In this document: positions 34,560-47,211 of the stretch, in pieces
How positions within the stretch are numbered: the stretch's first letter is position 1
Layout of the letters: each line of letters begins with the position of its first letter
Assembly: GCF_032854445.1 (NCBI RefSeq)
Contig: NC_088301.1
Span: 27,018,402 to 27,082,401 of the forward strand
Source of the DNA: Liolophura sinensis
Taxonomy: Eukaryota > Mollusca > Polyplacophora > Chitonida > Chitonidae
Length of the DNA stretch: 64,000 nt
Direction of reading: 5' to 3'
Made by a program: the position numbers and the translations under genes
The notes under the pieces: generated by a model
Told to the model about the DNA's origin: nothing
Databases searched by the model: none
What the model saw: only the letters and a program-made list of their open reading frames with translations

Positions 34560-35940
34560 CAACAACAAAAAAAGAAAATAAATCGATCAGCGCAAATTCC
34601 ATTGATTATTTACTGTTATATTAGAATAGCCCATGTTATCGTTCAAAATCTCAAAATTTCCGTAATAAAGTTCCCCAAGTTTATAAAGCGGGTTGCATTA
34701 TAACCTTTGCCTCAGGGGTAAACCACCCTTCATGACAAACTTTCCCACGCGTGACAAAGAGATAAGCACACCGTATATTAGCCAAAGACAAGTTTCAATT
34801 AACAGTTTACGCATTTAACAACGTGTATCCTCTTGTCAGGTTTGCTTAAATCTGACGACGACAGTGTGAACAGCTTGTAAACACCTGTAGACCTACAGGC
34901 CTACACCTGAAGTTTAGACATGCTTTTTATCTCTTTATTTCCAAGTCCCATCGCTGCGGTTATCTTTGACAAGTGTCCTCTGTGTAAAGCAATTACTCCT
35001 TGGCGACGATCAATAAATAGGCGTGGTGAGATCTCGCTATAAGATATGACTCTTATCTCTCGAGATATTAGTTTTCACAATTCGCTTCCTGATTTTAGAG
35101 GACTTACGAATTGCAAAAATTAACTCTCCGTCGTCAACATGTATTTAAACAGAGCTGACAGTTTCGGCTAAATGATCGACATGTGTGGAATTTGACCAGC
35201 TTTTTGACCTATATACGTTTTTATCTATACTCAATTCCGTACAAGTATAAACAGATCCTCGTGCGTTCAACTTTGATCAGTTACTACATGTTTAATATTT
35301 GTTAAGGTATTGTTTAACGTGTTTGATTGCCTGGTTGATTGTACGATAGGCATAATTTAAAAGTTGAACGATGTTTTGAGCTATTACTCGCCGTTGCCAA
35401 GGTGGAGTCCAAAGTTCCAAGATATCAGTGTATCTTCGGTTACAGTATACGCGATAGGGCCTATACTGTGCGACGTTTCGTGCGATTTCGACATACGTTA
35501 TCGCATGTAATTTGGTAACATGTTACAACGCGAGCAGTGGTCACATTATATATCAGCAGCACTTTCGCTATCTGTTGGTATTATGCACTGCGGTTTGAAT
35601 TGACAATTTTTCAGTTTATTTCGCCCTGCACACGTAATTGCACTGGTTTATTCAGATTTTAGTAAGTGTTCTTTACAAGTAAACAACCATTCTTGTCGGA
35701 TCGTCACCAGTTTGCATAAGTTAAATAAATTCATTTAAGGTTGGAATATTTCTTTGTCTTAGTCATTATGAATAGACCGACTATTTTCAAAAGTAGGCCT
35801 CATATGCAGCAGCGCCGCCCTGTTGCATTGGCTCTATACGTATTGGCTCATGAACGCAGGTATCAAGGCAAACATATACACAATGATGTGATAAGTCCTC
35901 ACCGTATGATATCAACAGCATAGCACCATACAGATCGTAT
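34560..35940. other. Non-coding stretch
   Basis: No recognisable gene or repeat. The sequence is AT-rich with only short unsupported open frames. Confidence 0.5.
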
Positions 35941-35953
35941 ATACTAACTTATA

Positions 35954-36117
35954 TTTACTTAATATTTTTCTTATACGAAGGCGGCCAGCATTATGGTGGG
36001 GGGAAACGGGCAGAGCCTGGGGGAGACCCACGGCTATCCGCAGGTTGCTGACAGACCTTCCCACTTACGGCCGGAGAGGAAGCCAGCACGTGCTGGACTT
36101 GAACTCACAGTGATCGC
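35954..36117 (-). mobile_element. SINE A, truncated at both ends, with perfect TSD
   Basis: It starts with a degraded tail, then CTTATACGAAGGCGGCCAGC and the body to ACTTGAACTCACAGTGATCG, where the match stops before the head. A perfect 13-bp duplication ATACTAACTTATA lies at 35941-35953 and 36118-36130. The TTTACTTAATATTTT start shows the normal tail was lost or altered. Confidence 0.85.
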
Positions 36118-36130
36118 ATACTAACTTATA

Positions 36131-39100
36131 CGTATCGTATACCGGATTATGACGAACATTGCTAGACATACAGTGTAAATTTCCAGAAACAAACGCAAAT
36201 TAACAATGAAGCTGCGCCATCCTGTAAAAAGTCGATGATGTCTTGTATGTTTTTGAGGCCCTTCGTTAAACGAATGGCTCCTGTTAAGGGAGACGACCTC
36301 AGAAAATCGAAGGCATCACTTAACAAACCATTTAAAACTATGCATAAATATACTTTTTAAAAAATTTATTTTAGATTTTTGTGAAGAGAGTTAAAGGAGG
36401 TCAAACGTTTGAATTGTAAGGTCGGTTTTATGGACCATACTGTCAGAGTTTCTGAACTCTAACTCCGTCACTGAATGCTGGAATAACTCTTTTTACCCAT
36501 GGGTAAATGATCCCTAAACAATGTTCTCAAAAAGTCCTTCCTTGGTGAACAGCAGGACAAAAAAGGTGATGTGACGTCAGAGTTTCTAGATATCGTCAGT
36601 ATGGCTCATAAAGCCCACCATAGAATTCATATATTTCAATGCCTTTCAACACTCTTCAAAAAAATTTAAAAAAATATATCACAATACTTTTACGAATAGT
36701 TTTCAGTCGTCTTTATGATGAACCTTGCTTCATATTTTAGCTTCTTTTACTTTAACAGACAGGATATCAACACATGAATCTTTTATGTCTAAAATAGTTT
36801 AGGTCCAAGCTGTGTAGTTTATTGTTCACCCAAGTCTGTGGTATTGGGATTTGTGCGCTAGCTGGTATATACTCATTTATCGCAAGAAAACAATTGTCAA
36901 TTTATTTTGGACCAGAGTCACTACCGTGCATCACGACCCACGGACTGGAGGGCCGTCACTGATCGAGCAGCCTACAGTTCAAAAGTTCAGACCACGCACT
37001 TGTCACCAGCAAACAGGGTCGCGTGTTCAAATCCAGCTGTAGCTAGTTTTATTACGTCTTTATAGACACAGACTTAATTTTCATACATATCTGGTGAAAT
37101 TCGACATTTTCCTCAGGACGCATGATGGGCCCTGTTTGACCGAGCAGTTGCAAACTGCGCCTGGTGCATGGCGAAAACTTAAGGCAAAACATACAGTGAA
37201 GAGATACGTCATGCGCTTGGAGAGATTTTGCGACAGAAAAATATAGAAAAAAAGGCAGACACAATAGTCTTGTCTTGTATGTCTTGCCTCCTAGAAATGT
37301 CCATATTTTAGAACAGGCCTACCAAACGATCGGTCAAGCTCAATAGTTTTAGAGGCAGAGGACGTTTGTTATATCGTCTTTTATCAAGAGAAGATTAACG
37401 AAATGGCAGTTTTGACCTGTGGCACTTTTTTATGACAACAATTCGGTCAAACATTCTTACAAATGGTTTATAGCTTTCTTGCCCTTGGTCAGTTTTTCAC
37501 TAGGAATGAAAACAGATTGGCTGGACTGAAGACATTTTATGCTCGGCTTGAACCATTTCTATCCGGTAGGGGGGAATTGATTTTTTTGATTGATCAGTTT
37601 TGTACAAAGACGACAGTTTTTCATTAATCATGTTGACGTGGTCACGCGACAGCTGCAATGTACATTATTGTCGCATGATTTCACTTGGTATTTTTTTTCT
37701 TTCATGCACGTTCGCCAAAGTGGTACAAAGGTTTTCTGCAATTCTGAAATGAAGCGAGCAAGCGAACCAGAAAAGCAACTTTTGCTAATAAACCATGTAT
37801 ATGTTTATATTTACAGAATGGTACGAGGTTTCACTAACAAGTACCCGGACAACATATTTATAGCCCAAAGGAGAAAACAGATGCATGAAATCATGTAGGT
37901 AGCATTTGTGAAAGATTTGTGGAAGATTTCGTTTGAATATCTCAGTTAACTGGGTCGGACCATGATCTTTATACTTTGTTATTTCACAGATGGACCGACT
38001 GAAGAGCAACGCTGCTGTTCGATACGTAAAAAATACTTCAAGGTTTGCTTTTAAAAGTTGAAAAGAAGATGTCATTAATGTATGACTGGTTACTGGAACT
38101 ATAATGAAGGAGACAATATCAACTTGGATTAAGCGTTTTCAATAAAACCTTTTATCCGCTTTATTCTGGGTATTTCTTGATTAAGCCTCGTATCTGTTAT
38201 TGTAATATACTAAACTGTTTGTATTCAACTAAATAAAAAGATACGTAACTATATTAAAGGATTGTATATGTATTAACTACCGGTACTGAACAAAATTGCA
38301 TCCTAGTATAGGGTATTTTGGAGCAATGAAGCGCAGTTCACGGCTGCTTGGTAAGCTACACATGTACCCCATAGTCAAATTTATTCAGCCAGTAACACCT
38401 TTTGGAAAGACCCAACCCGGTCTTTTCGGTCATTGCGCTGTATCGTATTGTAGCTAGGCCTATGGTTAATTTGGTAGAAAATTGATGGGTTTTAAGTGAA
38501 GTGATCCGTTGCGTTTTCACCTGTGGCTAGTTCTTACTTAAAGGTATTAACCATAAAATAAATGTCCCCAGGCGTCTAAGGGACTTACAACCACATCCGT
38601 CTCGGACATGTGAATTCACGTCCAATGCCCTTCAGAGCAAGTCTCCGAGCAAATTACTACACAGGCCTAAAGGCGGTGAAAATATCTCATGGGTTTACAG
38701 GTTACACATGCGCAATTGATGGAATTGGGTTCAAGATTTGCCTAGGCGCTTATTGGATAATGCTGCCACAGAGATAATTTTATGCACTGTTATTTTACAC
38801 CTAGTTAAAATATATCGGCCTGTTTTGGATTGAACTGAAAACTTTACACAGTGATAATAACCATCCTCGCTGGATGTTACCAAGACGACAAAATGCTATG
38901 ACTTCACTTCCAGCAACAACAGCTCCATCAGTTGTTGGTTATGCCAGTTTTTTTTATATATGTTGTAGAGATCAGTGCAAACTACATGTGGTGATATAGC
39001 ATGGCACCACGTGAGCGTTAAGGGATATATATTTTTGTGCTGAAAAATTGCCCATGTGGCGTTAAGCCATAATCATTCATTCAATGCGTTCCTGTGTAAC

Positions 39101-39970
39101 ATGAGATGTGCCGAGTGTGCAATCAGGGGAAGCAACCGAACACTTTTACGCGGAAAATTTATCTCCCCTACATATACCACAAATTCAGACTTTCGATAGA
39201 CGCAGACGTATAACGTGAAAATAACAAATTCGTTCAGACGAATGTATTGAAGTCGTGTACTTTTTCATCAAACAGCAATCATACATATGATACGTACTTG
39301 AAGTCTGAATGTAATTAATTTTTCCGTTATGACGCGCATTGCAGATACATGGCCGATACTGCAGATGGTGAGAGTTAAGGATTGCATGTGACATCTGTGC
39401 GAAATGGAAGCAATTAGTATAACACTATTATGTATAACAGGTCTGTCAGACAAAATTGTATTTCAGTTCATATGATTTCCTAAATGCTGTATGAACGATG
39501 TATGCAGTTACCAATATAACCAGCGAAGTCAACGTGATCAACTTTCAACACAAAACAATACAAGGACCAATTCCACAAAATCATTTCTAGGATTAAGTCA
39601 AAATTGCAAAGACGATTTTGGGGCTTATTTCTGGGCCCTAGAAATGAAAATTTGGACCCCCCTCATAAATGTTAAATCTTAACCCAAATGCGTCAAAATT
39701 TCAACTTTCATTACCAAAAATTAAAATCACAAGTGAGCAAAGTCAAAGCTTCATGTTCCGTCAGTTTATGAATGTACATGACGTTTAACGGTGATAGCTG
39801 TCAACTCTGTGCAGAAATTAGAAGGGTAATTTTGAAACGCTGAGCAAGCCACAAAAATCAATTTTAAAAAAATTGACATAATTTCCTTTATTAACCACAT
39901 AACTATAAACTTCGATTTAGACTTATTTTCCTTGAATTCTTGGAACAGCCATTGGGGTGAGTGAGTGTTG
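36131..39970. other. Non-coding stretch
   Basis: I see no gene. A B-box-like GTGTTCAAATCCAGC near 37026-37040, following a weak tRNA-like stretch, may be a relic SINE head. The remaining open frames are short and AT-driven. Confidence 0.5.
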
Positions 39971-39976
39971 GAATCA

Positions 39977-40034
39977 GCTTTTGTCGCTGTTCTGGTTTTT
40001 GTCGCTGTTCTGGTTTTTGTCGCTGTTCTGGCTT
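39977..40034 (-). repeat. 18-bp tandem repeat, about three units
   Basis: TTTTGTCGCTGTTCTGGT repeats head to tail. Read on the - strand in one frame it gives (KPEQRQ)x3 within an 84-codon open frame, but nothing else supports a gene. Confidence 0.85.
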
Positions 40035-40349
40035 TAGTCTGTTGTAGAGCCTTTTATATACTATAGTTACCAAATACGCAAATGACAAAGAGTGCTTCGC
40101 ATAGCCGGTCCCTGATCTTGGTACTAGTACAAACATCTGCTGTGCATATAATTTCATTCCGCATTACCAGAAAACTCAATGTTACGCCCCAGGGCACAGG
40201 ACTGAGGGTCCCAAGGGTCATTACCTGAACATTGTCATTCACAAGCCACCCATGTGTTCGAACAATGATATTTGTCTGTTCATTTCTTGAGCATTCCCAT
40301 GCTAGCTATTCATCTCCGATGCCATTGTGTTTCTCTTCACAGTCTGATA

Positions 40350-40616
40350 GGGGCCTCCGTGGCTCAGTCGGTTAGCGCGCTAGCGCAGTGTAATGATCCA
40401 GGAGCCTCTCACCAATGCGGTCGCTCTGAGTTCAAGTCCAGCTCATGCTGGCTTCCTCTCCGGCCGTAAGTGGAAAGGTCTGCCAGCAACCTGCGGATGG
40501 TCGTGGGTTTCCCCCGGGCTGTGCCCGGTTTCCACCCACCATAATGCTGGCCGCCGTAGTATAAGTGAAATATTCTTGAGTACGGCGTAAAACACCAATC
40601 AAAAAAAAAAAATCAT
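40350..40616 (+). mobile_element. SINE A, full-length near-consensus copy with TSD
   Basis: A complete copy very similar to the one at 30919, ending in an A run. The duplication AGTCTGATA lies at 40341-40349 and 40617-40625 and extends to CACAGTCTGATA / CATAGTCTGATA. With the 30919 copy it suggests recent activity of this family. Confidence 0.93.
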
Positions 40617-41487
40617 AGTCTGATAAAAGTCTGATATATTAGGTAAAGAAAATGATCGTTTGTCCCTTGACATTCAAAACTCCAAATAATTAAAGGACTG
40701 GAGGTTCTAGGATTTGTCGACGTCAAATCATTGTCGTTATACTACAGTTCTCAATACAATGCACGACATAAATGGTACAAATAATGCATTATATAATGCT
40801 TGGTACAACGCGTGCATGTTGAGCAGAAAAGTCAGTATTTTAAGGGATCAAAATATTTGCTGAACATGTATGTCTTTCAAAATTTAACAATTTTTGACGC
40901 CCTGCCGTTACAAAAATATGTTCATAATAATTTAGCGTGATATTCTGGAGCACAGAATAACAATGAGGGTATATATTGAGTTATGCTGCCTAAAAGACTG
41001 AAAAAAGTTTCACATACATATCTACATCGGGTGCTGTTAAAGCTCTGCGTAAATAACCACTCTGTAGAAGCTTACTGACATATACATATAAATTGGCGGG
41101 GTGGTGGGGGGAACCGTTTTTGCAGTGTAATGATGCAAGTGTGCGTGAACCCTGATATACATGTATTATCAGCATTGCTATAACAGCAGCTGTGTTTAAT
41201 GAGCAAACAATCTCGCCCTATACCAAATTTCATGACGGGCACTTAGAGCTAGGTAAGCCTTCATATCTGCCATGACAACATATGTTACATGAAGGACGCT
41301 TAACTAAGGGCTGGTTAATATTAAGTATGCTTCGTAAACCTGACCGTAGGACGTACATTGTGACTCAGTGAAATATTACAAGCGTTAACGTGGCGCTAGA
41401 CACCAATCATCCATTGCAAGGAAGCATTCAGTAAACTTGTACTTTCTTTTAGATATATATAAAGATCGATCTGCTCTGAGCACAGTA

Positions 41488-41495
41488 TATATGTT

Positions 41496-41569
<74 letters not shown>

Positions 41570-41612
41570 AACACACACACATAATGTGTATATATATATA
41601 TACACAAATTAC
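41488..41612. repeat. (TG)n(TA)n…(CA)n compound microsatellite
   Basis: GTGTGTGTGTG, a long TA run, then ACACACAAACACACACACAT and a second TA run. The array is close to self-complementary and could form a long hairpin. Four overlapping Tyr/Ile-rich frames are artefacts. The preceding 40626-41487 holds nothing recognisable. Confidence 0.95.
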
Positions 41613-41835
41613 ACCGTCAGGAAATGCAGAAGATGTAAAACAAAGAAAGATAGAAGAGTTTTGGAAAAGATACGCGTACAATTTGAACATCAGTTAACCC
41701 AACATTTAAACATAAAAGTCCTTAAAGAGAAATAGAATCACCACTGATTGGATGACAATGGAGATAAGATTTCGTATGTTAAAGCCTATTTAGCCTGGAG
41801 CTCTCTTGAATCAAAGTACACTATACCTAAAATCT

Positions 41836-41893
41836 GGGACTATTATATACAATACATATTGTATATGTGTATATAAATGTATATAATAGTCCC
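41836..41893. repeat. 58-bp fold-back with near-perfect arms
   Basis: GGGACTATTATATACA at 41836-41851 has its exact complement TGTATATAATAGTCCC at 41878-41893. The spacer is itself AT-rich and partly palindromic (ACATATTGTATATGT). It may be a tiny fold-back element or a decayed MITE. Confidence 0.8.
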
Positions 41894-42669
41894 AACTAAA
41901 ATGCAGCTTATCCTAGACTTGCCTATCTCTCACACTAGTCAATCAGCAATTAATTCAATGGGACTCAGATCAAAATTGTGAGCATAGCCCGAAGGAATAT
42001 GTATGCTGGTAGGGTTTTTTTTAAAGGGGGTGTGAACAGACATCTCATGCGGGAAAAATTACAAAGTGGCATTTTTATTTTGTCCTTTCCACAATACCAC
42101 GAACTGCTTATATACCTTCATGGTTGGATTGACAGCAAATCCGGTTGTCATTATATTCGAGACAGAACGTGTCAATTGCAGAAAATCTCTTCTCATCAGG
42201 GATGCAACGTTATATACCAAACCCCACTCGTGTGGACCCTCCACTGTTTCGCGCTTCAGCTTCATTCTGTTCCCGTGACAAATGTCCAATAAAGAAATAG
42301 ACGGTGGCACACGTAACGGCCATTTTTTTCACCCCTGCATACGCGCTGAGGTCAACCACATGACATGTCTCTTGTATAGGACGAGTTTTGTCCCTTTAGC
42401 AAAGATGGCCTGTATATTTGTACCAGATACGTTGTTGCTCCAGGACATACCGAACGTCATCTCCCGGCGACGCTTCAGCCTGCATCCGTGTACTTAGTCT
42501 AGCGAATCACGTGTTGTCACCGGTAAACGGGTATAAGCACCTCGCTGGGCACTAACTTGCCGGTGTCACCGGCAGCGTACCTAAGCTCTGTCTGTGAAAT
42601 CCACCATACCGCCACGCCCATCCCTCAGGCCAGCGTGCGTTCTGCGGGTGACAGGTATCCGAAGTGATC

Positions 42670-42838
42670 ATAGGCCCTGCCTGTGTAGAATTATTCAAGG
42701 TAAGTGCTCGTTCTTGCCTCTTAGCCTCACGGGGTGCATTGGATGACACTGTTAGACTTAGGCCCTGCCTGTATAGAATCTGCATTATACCAGGTAAGTG
42801 CTCTCCCAGGGTGCATTAGATGACACTGTTAGACTTAT
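42670..42838. repeat. Tandem duplication (~85-90 bp unit)
   Basis: TAGGCCCTGCCTGTGTAGAA … GGTAAGTGCTC … GGGTGCATTGGATGACACTG is followed by TAGGCCCTGCCTGTATAGAA … GGTAAGTGCTC … GGGTGCATTAGATGACACTG. Both units carry AGGTAAGTGC, a perfect splice-donor-like sequence, but no coding frame precedes it. Confidence 0.75.
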
Positions 42839-43360
42839 AGACGTTACGCATGCTAACATTCCTGCGGAAGCTGTCTGTCCGCACAGGTTGACATGTGGCC
42901 TATAGGTTACGCGGGTTTCGTGGTAAAACGCAACCGTGCATGATACGCCGGCAGCTGACAGAGACTTAACAGGCTTTATCTATGAATATGTAAATTATTG
43001 TGGTGTGCAAAATCTGCAGGAGCACGGAATTTATGTACATCATGTTCTTATTTCTACGTACTTTTTAGTGCTTGCTGCTGATTTGGCTGTGAATTGTGAA
43101 CATTAATGTGTAATAAGAACAGCTGTAATAAGAACACGCATTCTCCTCCCCACCCCGATATGGCTGGAAAAATTGCAAATGTTTTGTTAGGTCCCAATTA
43201 TTCATCCAACTAGGATTCAATATGTTACAATGACTTCATATACGCATGCTCATTAGAGCATTGTGCGCGTATCACATGCACCTGATGATATTAACAATTC
43301 AGCAACAGTTAGGCCATCGGTTTTAATATGTTCGTTGGGGGAATCCGATTGTACATATGA

Positions 43361-43693
43361 GTAAGTGAGTGAGTGAGTGAGTGAGTGCTTGGGGTTTAAC
43401 GTCGTGCTCAACAATTTTTCAGTCATACTTAGGAGTCCTAAGGGGTGTATGTAATATACCTCCTTGTTGCAGGGCGGATTCCCACCGCTCTTTTATCTAG
43501 TGCTGCTTTACTGAGACGACTTACCGAAGGCAAGTAAGATGCCCTGCCCGAGCCATTATACTGATACGGGTCAACCAGTCGTTGCACTATCCCCTTCATG
43601 CTGAACTCCAAGCGAGGAAGTTACAACTTCCTCTTTTAAAGTCTTAGGTGTGACCCGACCCAGGACTGATCCTGGATCTACCGCTCCCGAGTC
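43361..43693 (-). mobile_element. SINE family C, full-length copy with perfect TSD
   Basis: The left end has (GTGA)n then CTTGGGGTTTAACGTCGTGC. The body is as in the 8066 copy. The right end carries a tRNA-like head complement (GACCCAGGACTGATCCTGGA, then CTACCGCTCCCGAG). It is bounded by a perfect 11-bp duplication TGTACATATGA at 43350-43360 and 43694-43704. This copy defines the family: head on the right, (TCAC)n tail on the - strand. Confidence 0.9.
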
Positions 43694-43705
43694 TGTACAT
43701 ATGAA

Positions 43706-43769
43706 TCCTACACTGATAAATCGCGACCAGGGAAAATGTTGGATGAAGTCTCGATTTATCAGTGTAGGA
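43706..43769. repeat. 18-bp perfect inverted repeat
   Basis: TCCTACACTGATAAATCG (43706-43723) is exactly complementary to 43752-43769, with a 28-base loop. It lies one base beyond the target-site duplication of the adjacent SINE C. Its role is unknown. Confidence 0.9.
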
Positions 43770-43920
43770 AATTGTATCTACTCCATGTACTCCGTGAACA
43801 ATGATTACGATTTGTTTTCGAAAGTAACCCGGCCGACCATCAAAAAAGGGACTCTATAGTTTTCATTGGGCCTTTGAAGGAATATTTTTTGTTCTTTTCT
43901 CACAATATTAATTTCTTTAC

Positions 43921-43990
43921 TAATACTGTGATGCTGACCGACGTCGTATAATAAGTGAAATATTTTTGAGTATGGCGTAAGAACCAGTGA
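43921..43990 (+). mobile_element. SINE A tail fragment
   Basis: GTGATGCTGACCGACGTCGT, ATAAGTGAAATATTTTTGAG, then TATGGCGTAAGAACCAGTG. Only the last 70 bp of the family remains. A T-run follows at about 44038-44052. Confidence 0.75.
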
Positions 43991-44220
43991 AATACATACG
44001 GAAATATCAGAAAAAAGTTTCCTTCTGACCGACCCAATTTTTTTTTTTTTTTGATAGTGCTGGTTACCCCCAGTAAAGAATTTTTTAAGGATGGCCATAT
44101 ACCTCCACTTGCGGCATGATCAGTGCAGCGTGTTGTAATTCTGACTGCAGCTGAATTGAGCTTCGCGTGCAGGGTGATGTGCAGTAACATCCAACATCAG
44201 TGTATCACCATGGAGACTGA

Positions 44221-44345
44221 GTTACGGTTAGTCAATTGAATAATCAACAACTCAACCAATAGTTCAGTCAGTCATTCAAGTAAATCAGTCTGTTAATCAA
44301 CCATTCCATCAACCAACCAACCAATCAAGCAGACAATGAGGGAAG
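44221..44345 (+). repeat. Low-complexity CAAC/TCAA tract
   Basis: Irregular repeats of AATCAA, CAACCAACCAACC and AGTCAGTCATTCAAG, without a fixed period. The 44346-45830 interval after it shows only short unsupported frames. Confidence 0.6.
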
Positions 44346-45831
44346 AAATCAATGAATTATTCAATGAAATTAAACAATCAGCTAACTGTTAATTACATAT
44401 GCTATTTAGTTCTCTGTGAAAACCGCATGTTGGAAGAACATCTCAGCGTTTACACCAGCACGATTCAGTAGATGGACTAAATATGCCGTGAACGTGTACA
44501 GTGACTGGGACTCGTATATTTGGCGAAATATACCTCATAAACATGACTGGTATATTTACTATTCCTCTAATCAAACTCCTTGCGCTGCTCCTTGCGTAGT
44601 CTTTACATCACTGCCAACACCAGACGAACTTGACCTTTGAAGGATGTGGGACGCAGTAGGCTTGTTTAGGCTTAGCCTCACAACTGGTGTCCTGGCGCGG
44701 AACTATTTAATCAGCATTCATTAATAACATCGTTTCAGGTGTTGGTTAGAATCATGTTGTACGTAATTTTGATGAAGAGATTGCATGTGTATAATGTATA
44801 TTATTAAAAACAAATGTTGAGCCAGAGTTTTTGTGTTTTCTGACATGACTTCCTGCCTCATCACCGTAACCCCAGTGACCCCAGCGTTGATCAAGATTTC
44901 TGGACAAAATGTGTTACTGACGGCAGTGATGTAAAGCGAATGTAGAGAGCGACTCGCGGTCTGCAAAGATCATGTTATGCTATAATGTTTCTGAGAAAAG
45001 CAATTTATTAGCACGCCTTACGGTTGTATTTTTCGAACGCGTACAAGTTCCTATCAAACAGTTTTGCTGATTTTATATTGGATAAAAGATCATTAAACAC
45101 TGTCCTGAAAACATATAAATTTTTTATTATAATTTTTCCAACCGAGTAAAGTGCTTTTATAACCTCGAATTCTACGGTGACTGGCCTGTTGGAACCCAGC
45201 CGATATCAATGACGTACATCTGTATTTCTACACGCATATGTTAAGTGGCAAAAACCCGCTGCACAGATGTTACTTATGGAGACAATGTGGCCAGAAAAGA
45301 CCATATAGAATCCAATGTTTCAAACGCATTTTTCTCCGTTAAAAATTCTTGATAAAAAATCGAACTGTTTGGACAGTGTTTAACGCTCTGTCATCTGGCG
45401 CATACCTCAATGTTTCCTTCGCTTTTAAGATTCAGAATATATTCAGGGCTACTTAATTCCTACAAAACGCCGATCGAGTGTACAGACAGACCTGATGAAG
45501 GCTGACACCCATGGCGATCACGAGCAAAACGGGCATTTTTATTTTTACCCAAAAAAGGATAAATTTGGAAATAATTTGTTCCTTATAACCGTTTCCGTAA
45601 GCGCAACTGTCTTCAGAAATTTTGCTGAAGACTTAAGCAGCCATTTTGTTTTAAACTTCATCATGATGGCGATAGGCGCAAAATTTTGTGTTTTTTTTTT
45701 CTCACCTTTATCGATAATAATTTAGGGAGTCATCAGTCATAAAATAGTAGTACAGATGTACAGCACCTGATGTACTAAAGATGTACTGAGATTCTTGCAG
45801 CTGTATTAAACCCTGATAATAATACTTTGCT

Positions 45832-45915
45832 TATTTGATTGATTGGTGTTAAACGCTGTGCCCAAAACTGTGCACATATACAATGGTATAGTAGTTTACC
45901 GGTGCAGGAAATTTT
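45832..45915 (-). mobile_element. Family D SINE-like tail fragment
   Basis: TTTGATTGATTGGTGTTAAA, then CGCTGTGCCCAAAACTG and AGTAGTTTACCGGTGCAGGA. The order matches the 32935 element with heavy divergence. Confidence 0.45.
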
Positions 45916-45974
45916 TTTTAACATCATGCACTGTTATATACACACACTTGTACTAACTCACCGTCACATTCTCC

Positions 45975-46086
45975 TCAGATAGAATACTTATCATCGATAG
46001 AATACTTATTATCGATAGAATACTTATTATCAATAGAATACTTATTATCGATAGAATACTTATTATCAATAGAATACTTATCATCA
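45975..46086. repeat. 18-bp minisatellite, six units
   Basis: Six units of the form ATCGATAGAATACTTATT, some with CAATAG in place of CGATAG, so two unit variants alternate in part of the array. The - strand reads as (IDNKYS) repeats within an open frame, which I regard as an artefact. Sequence between this array and 47211 shows no gene. Confidence 0.9.
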
Positions 46087-47211
46087 GGGCATAAGGAATG
46101 TATTCCGTGTTGAAGTATACAGAAATATATAAGCCTAAAACTATATACCATAACGAAGATTTTTTGTTTTCTTTTTTTCTCCACTTATCCACATGAATAA
46201 GTGTACGTTTCATGAGTTGTACCAACGTTAGTTATGGCGAAAATTCTTCAGTGGCTTAGAAATTCCTTTTAATAAACAGCCGTGATTGAATGCCTCTGAA
46301 AGCGTCTTTAACCCCTTCTTAGCGACTCGCTTTTGTTAAAGTCGGTACTATCATTGCACACGACAGGTTATATAGGCCAGTTGATCGCGCCTTCCAACAC
46401 GTATACCGCGACCTATATCGAGGTGCCCTAATATAAAGAAAGAAGTAGAACTTACATTCAGCACTGTGTTAAAAACAGAAAACTGAAGTTGATATCAGAC
46501 GAAAAGTCATTAAACACCGATTAAAATGCTTTTTACGGTGATCTGTAGGGAACGTGCGGGTATCAGTTACGTCACATTGCTATTTTGGGGCTAAAAAGGT
46601 CCGTTCGCTGAGTGAATTTATATATGTGCATACATATTGAATGCACACAGACGTTAAGCACTCTGCGTGTGGTAAGTGCCAGTCCGTAATGGTCTGACAC
46701 ATGTACTTCCTGCTAGTTTTTTGTTTAAATAAAACAGTCTACATTTGAAAACCTATGAATACATTTCCAAAGGTTTACGTTTATATATAAACCTGCGTGA
46801 TGTAGGTATACAAAAAAAAAAAACTGTACACGGACGTCATATCAAATTTTAGTGAGAAAGGCGGAAAGCCTCGTTGACATTCACGGAACACGCTGGGCAT
46901 AGAGGACAAGCAGGATATCATGTATACGCTGCTGTAATATATCCTTTGCACATGTCCATGTTGTTGACTATAGCTCTGCGTCTCATTATTTCATTATTTG
47001 CTTGTTGTATCATACATTAGAAAAAAAAGAGTTTTTCCTTAAATTGTTTTCTCTCTTGCCGTGGGATGTTCCGATATCTTTCCTGCCAATTTCTCATGCA
47101 GCATATGTCATCAGCGGCCTGAAGGAATCATGATGATATTAATACTCAACTCAACAAGTAGCTCATTTGTGAGGACGTTGGTTACATAGAGGTATATCAG
47201 TGCAAGGCTAT

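Noticed and set aside
42059-42310. 83-codon - strand frame containing CTGATGAG
   Set aside because: I considered a hammerhead or retroelement end, but no GAAAC partner occurs at a sensible distance.
42670-42838. Two AGGTAAGTGC splice-donor-like sites in a tandem duplication
   Set aside because: No open coding frame precedes either site, so they are likely by-products of the duplicated sequence.
44416-44640. 74-codon frame rich in Trp and Tyr
   Set aside because: Composition looks somewhat protein-like but there are no splice sites, domain or context to support it.
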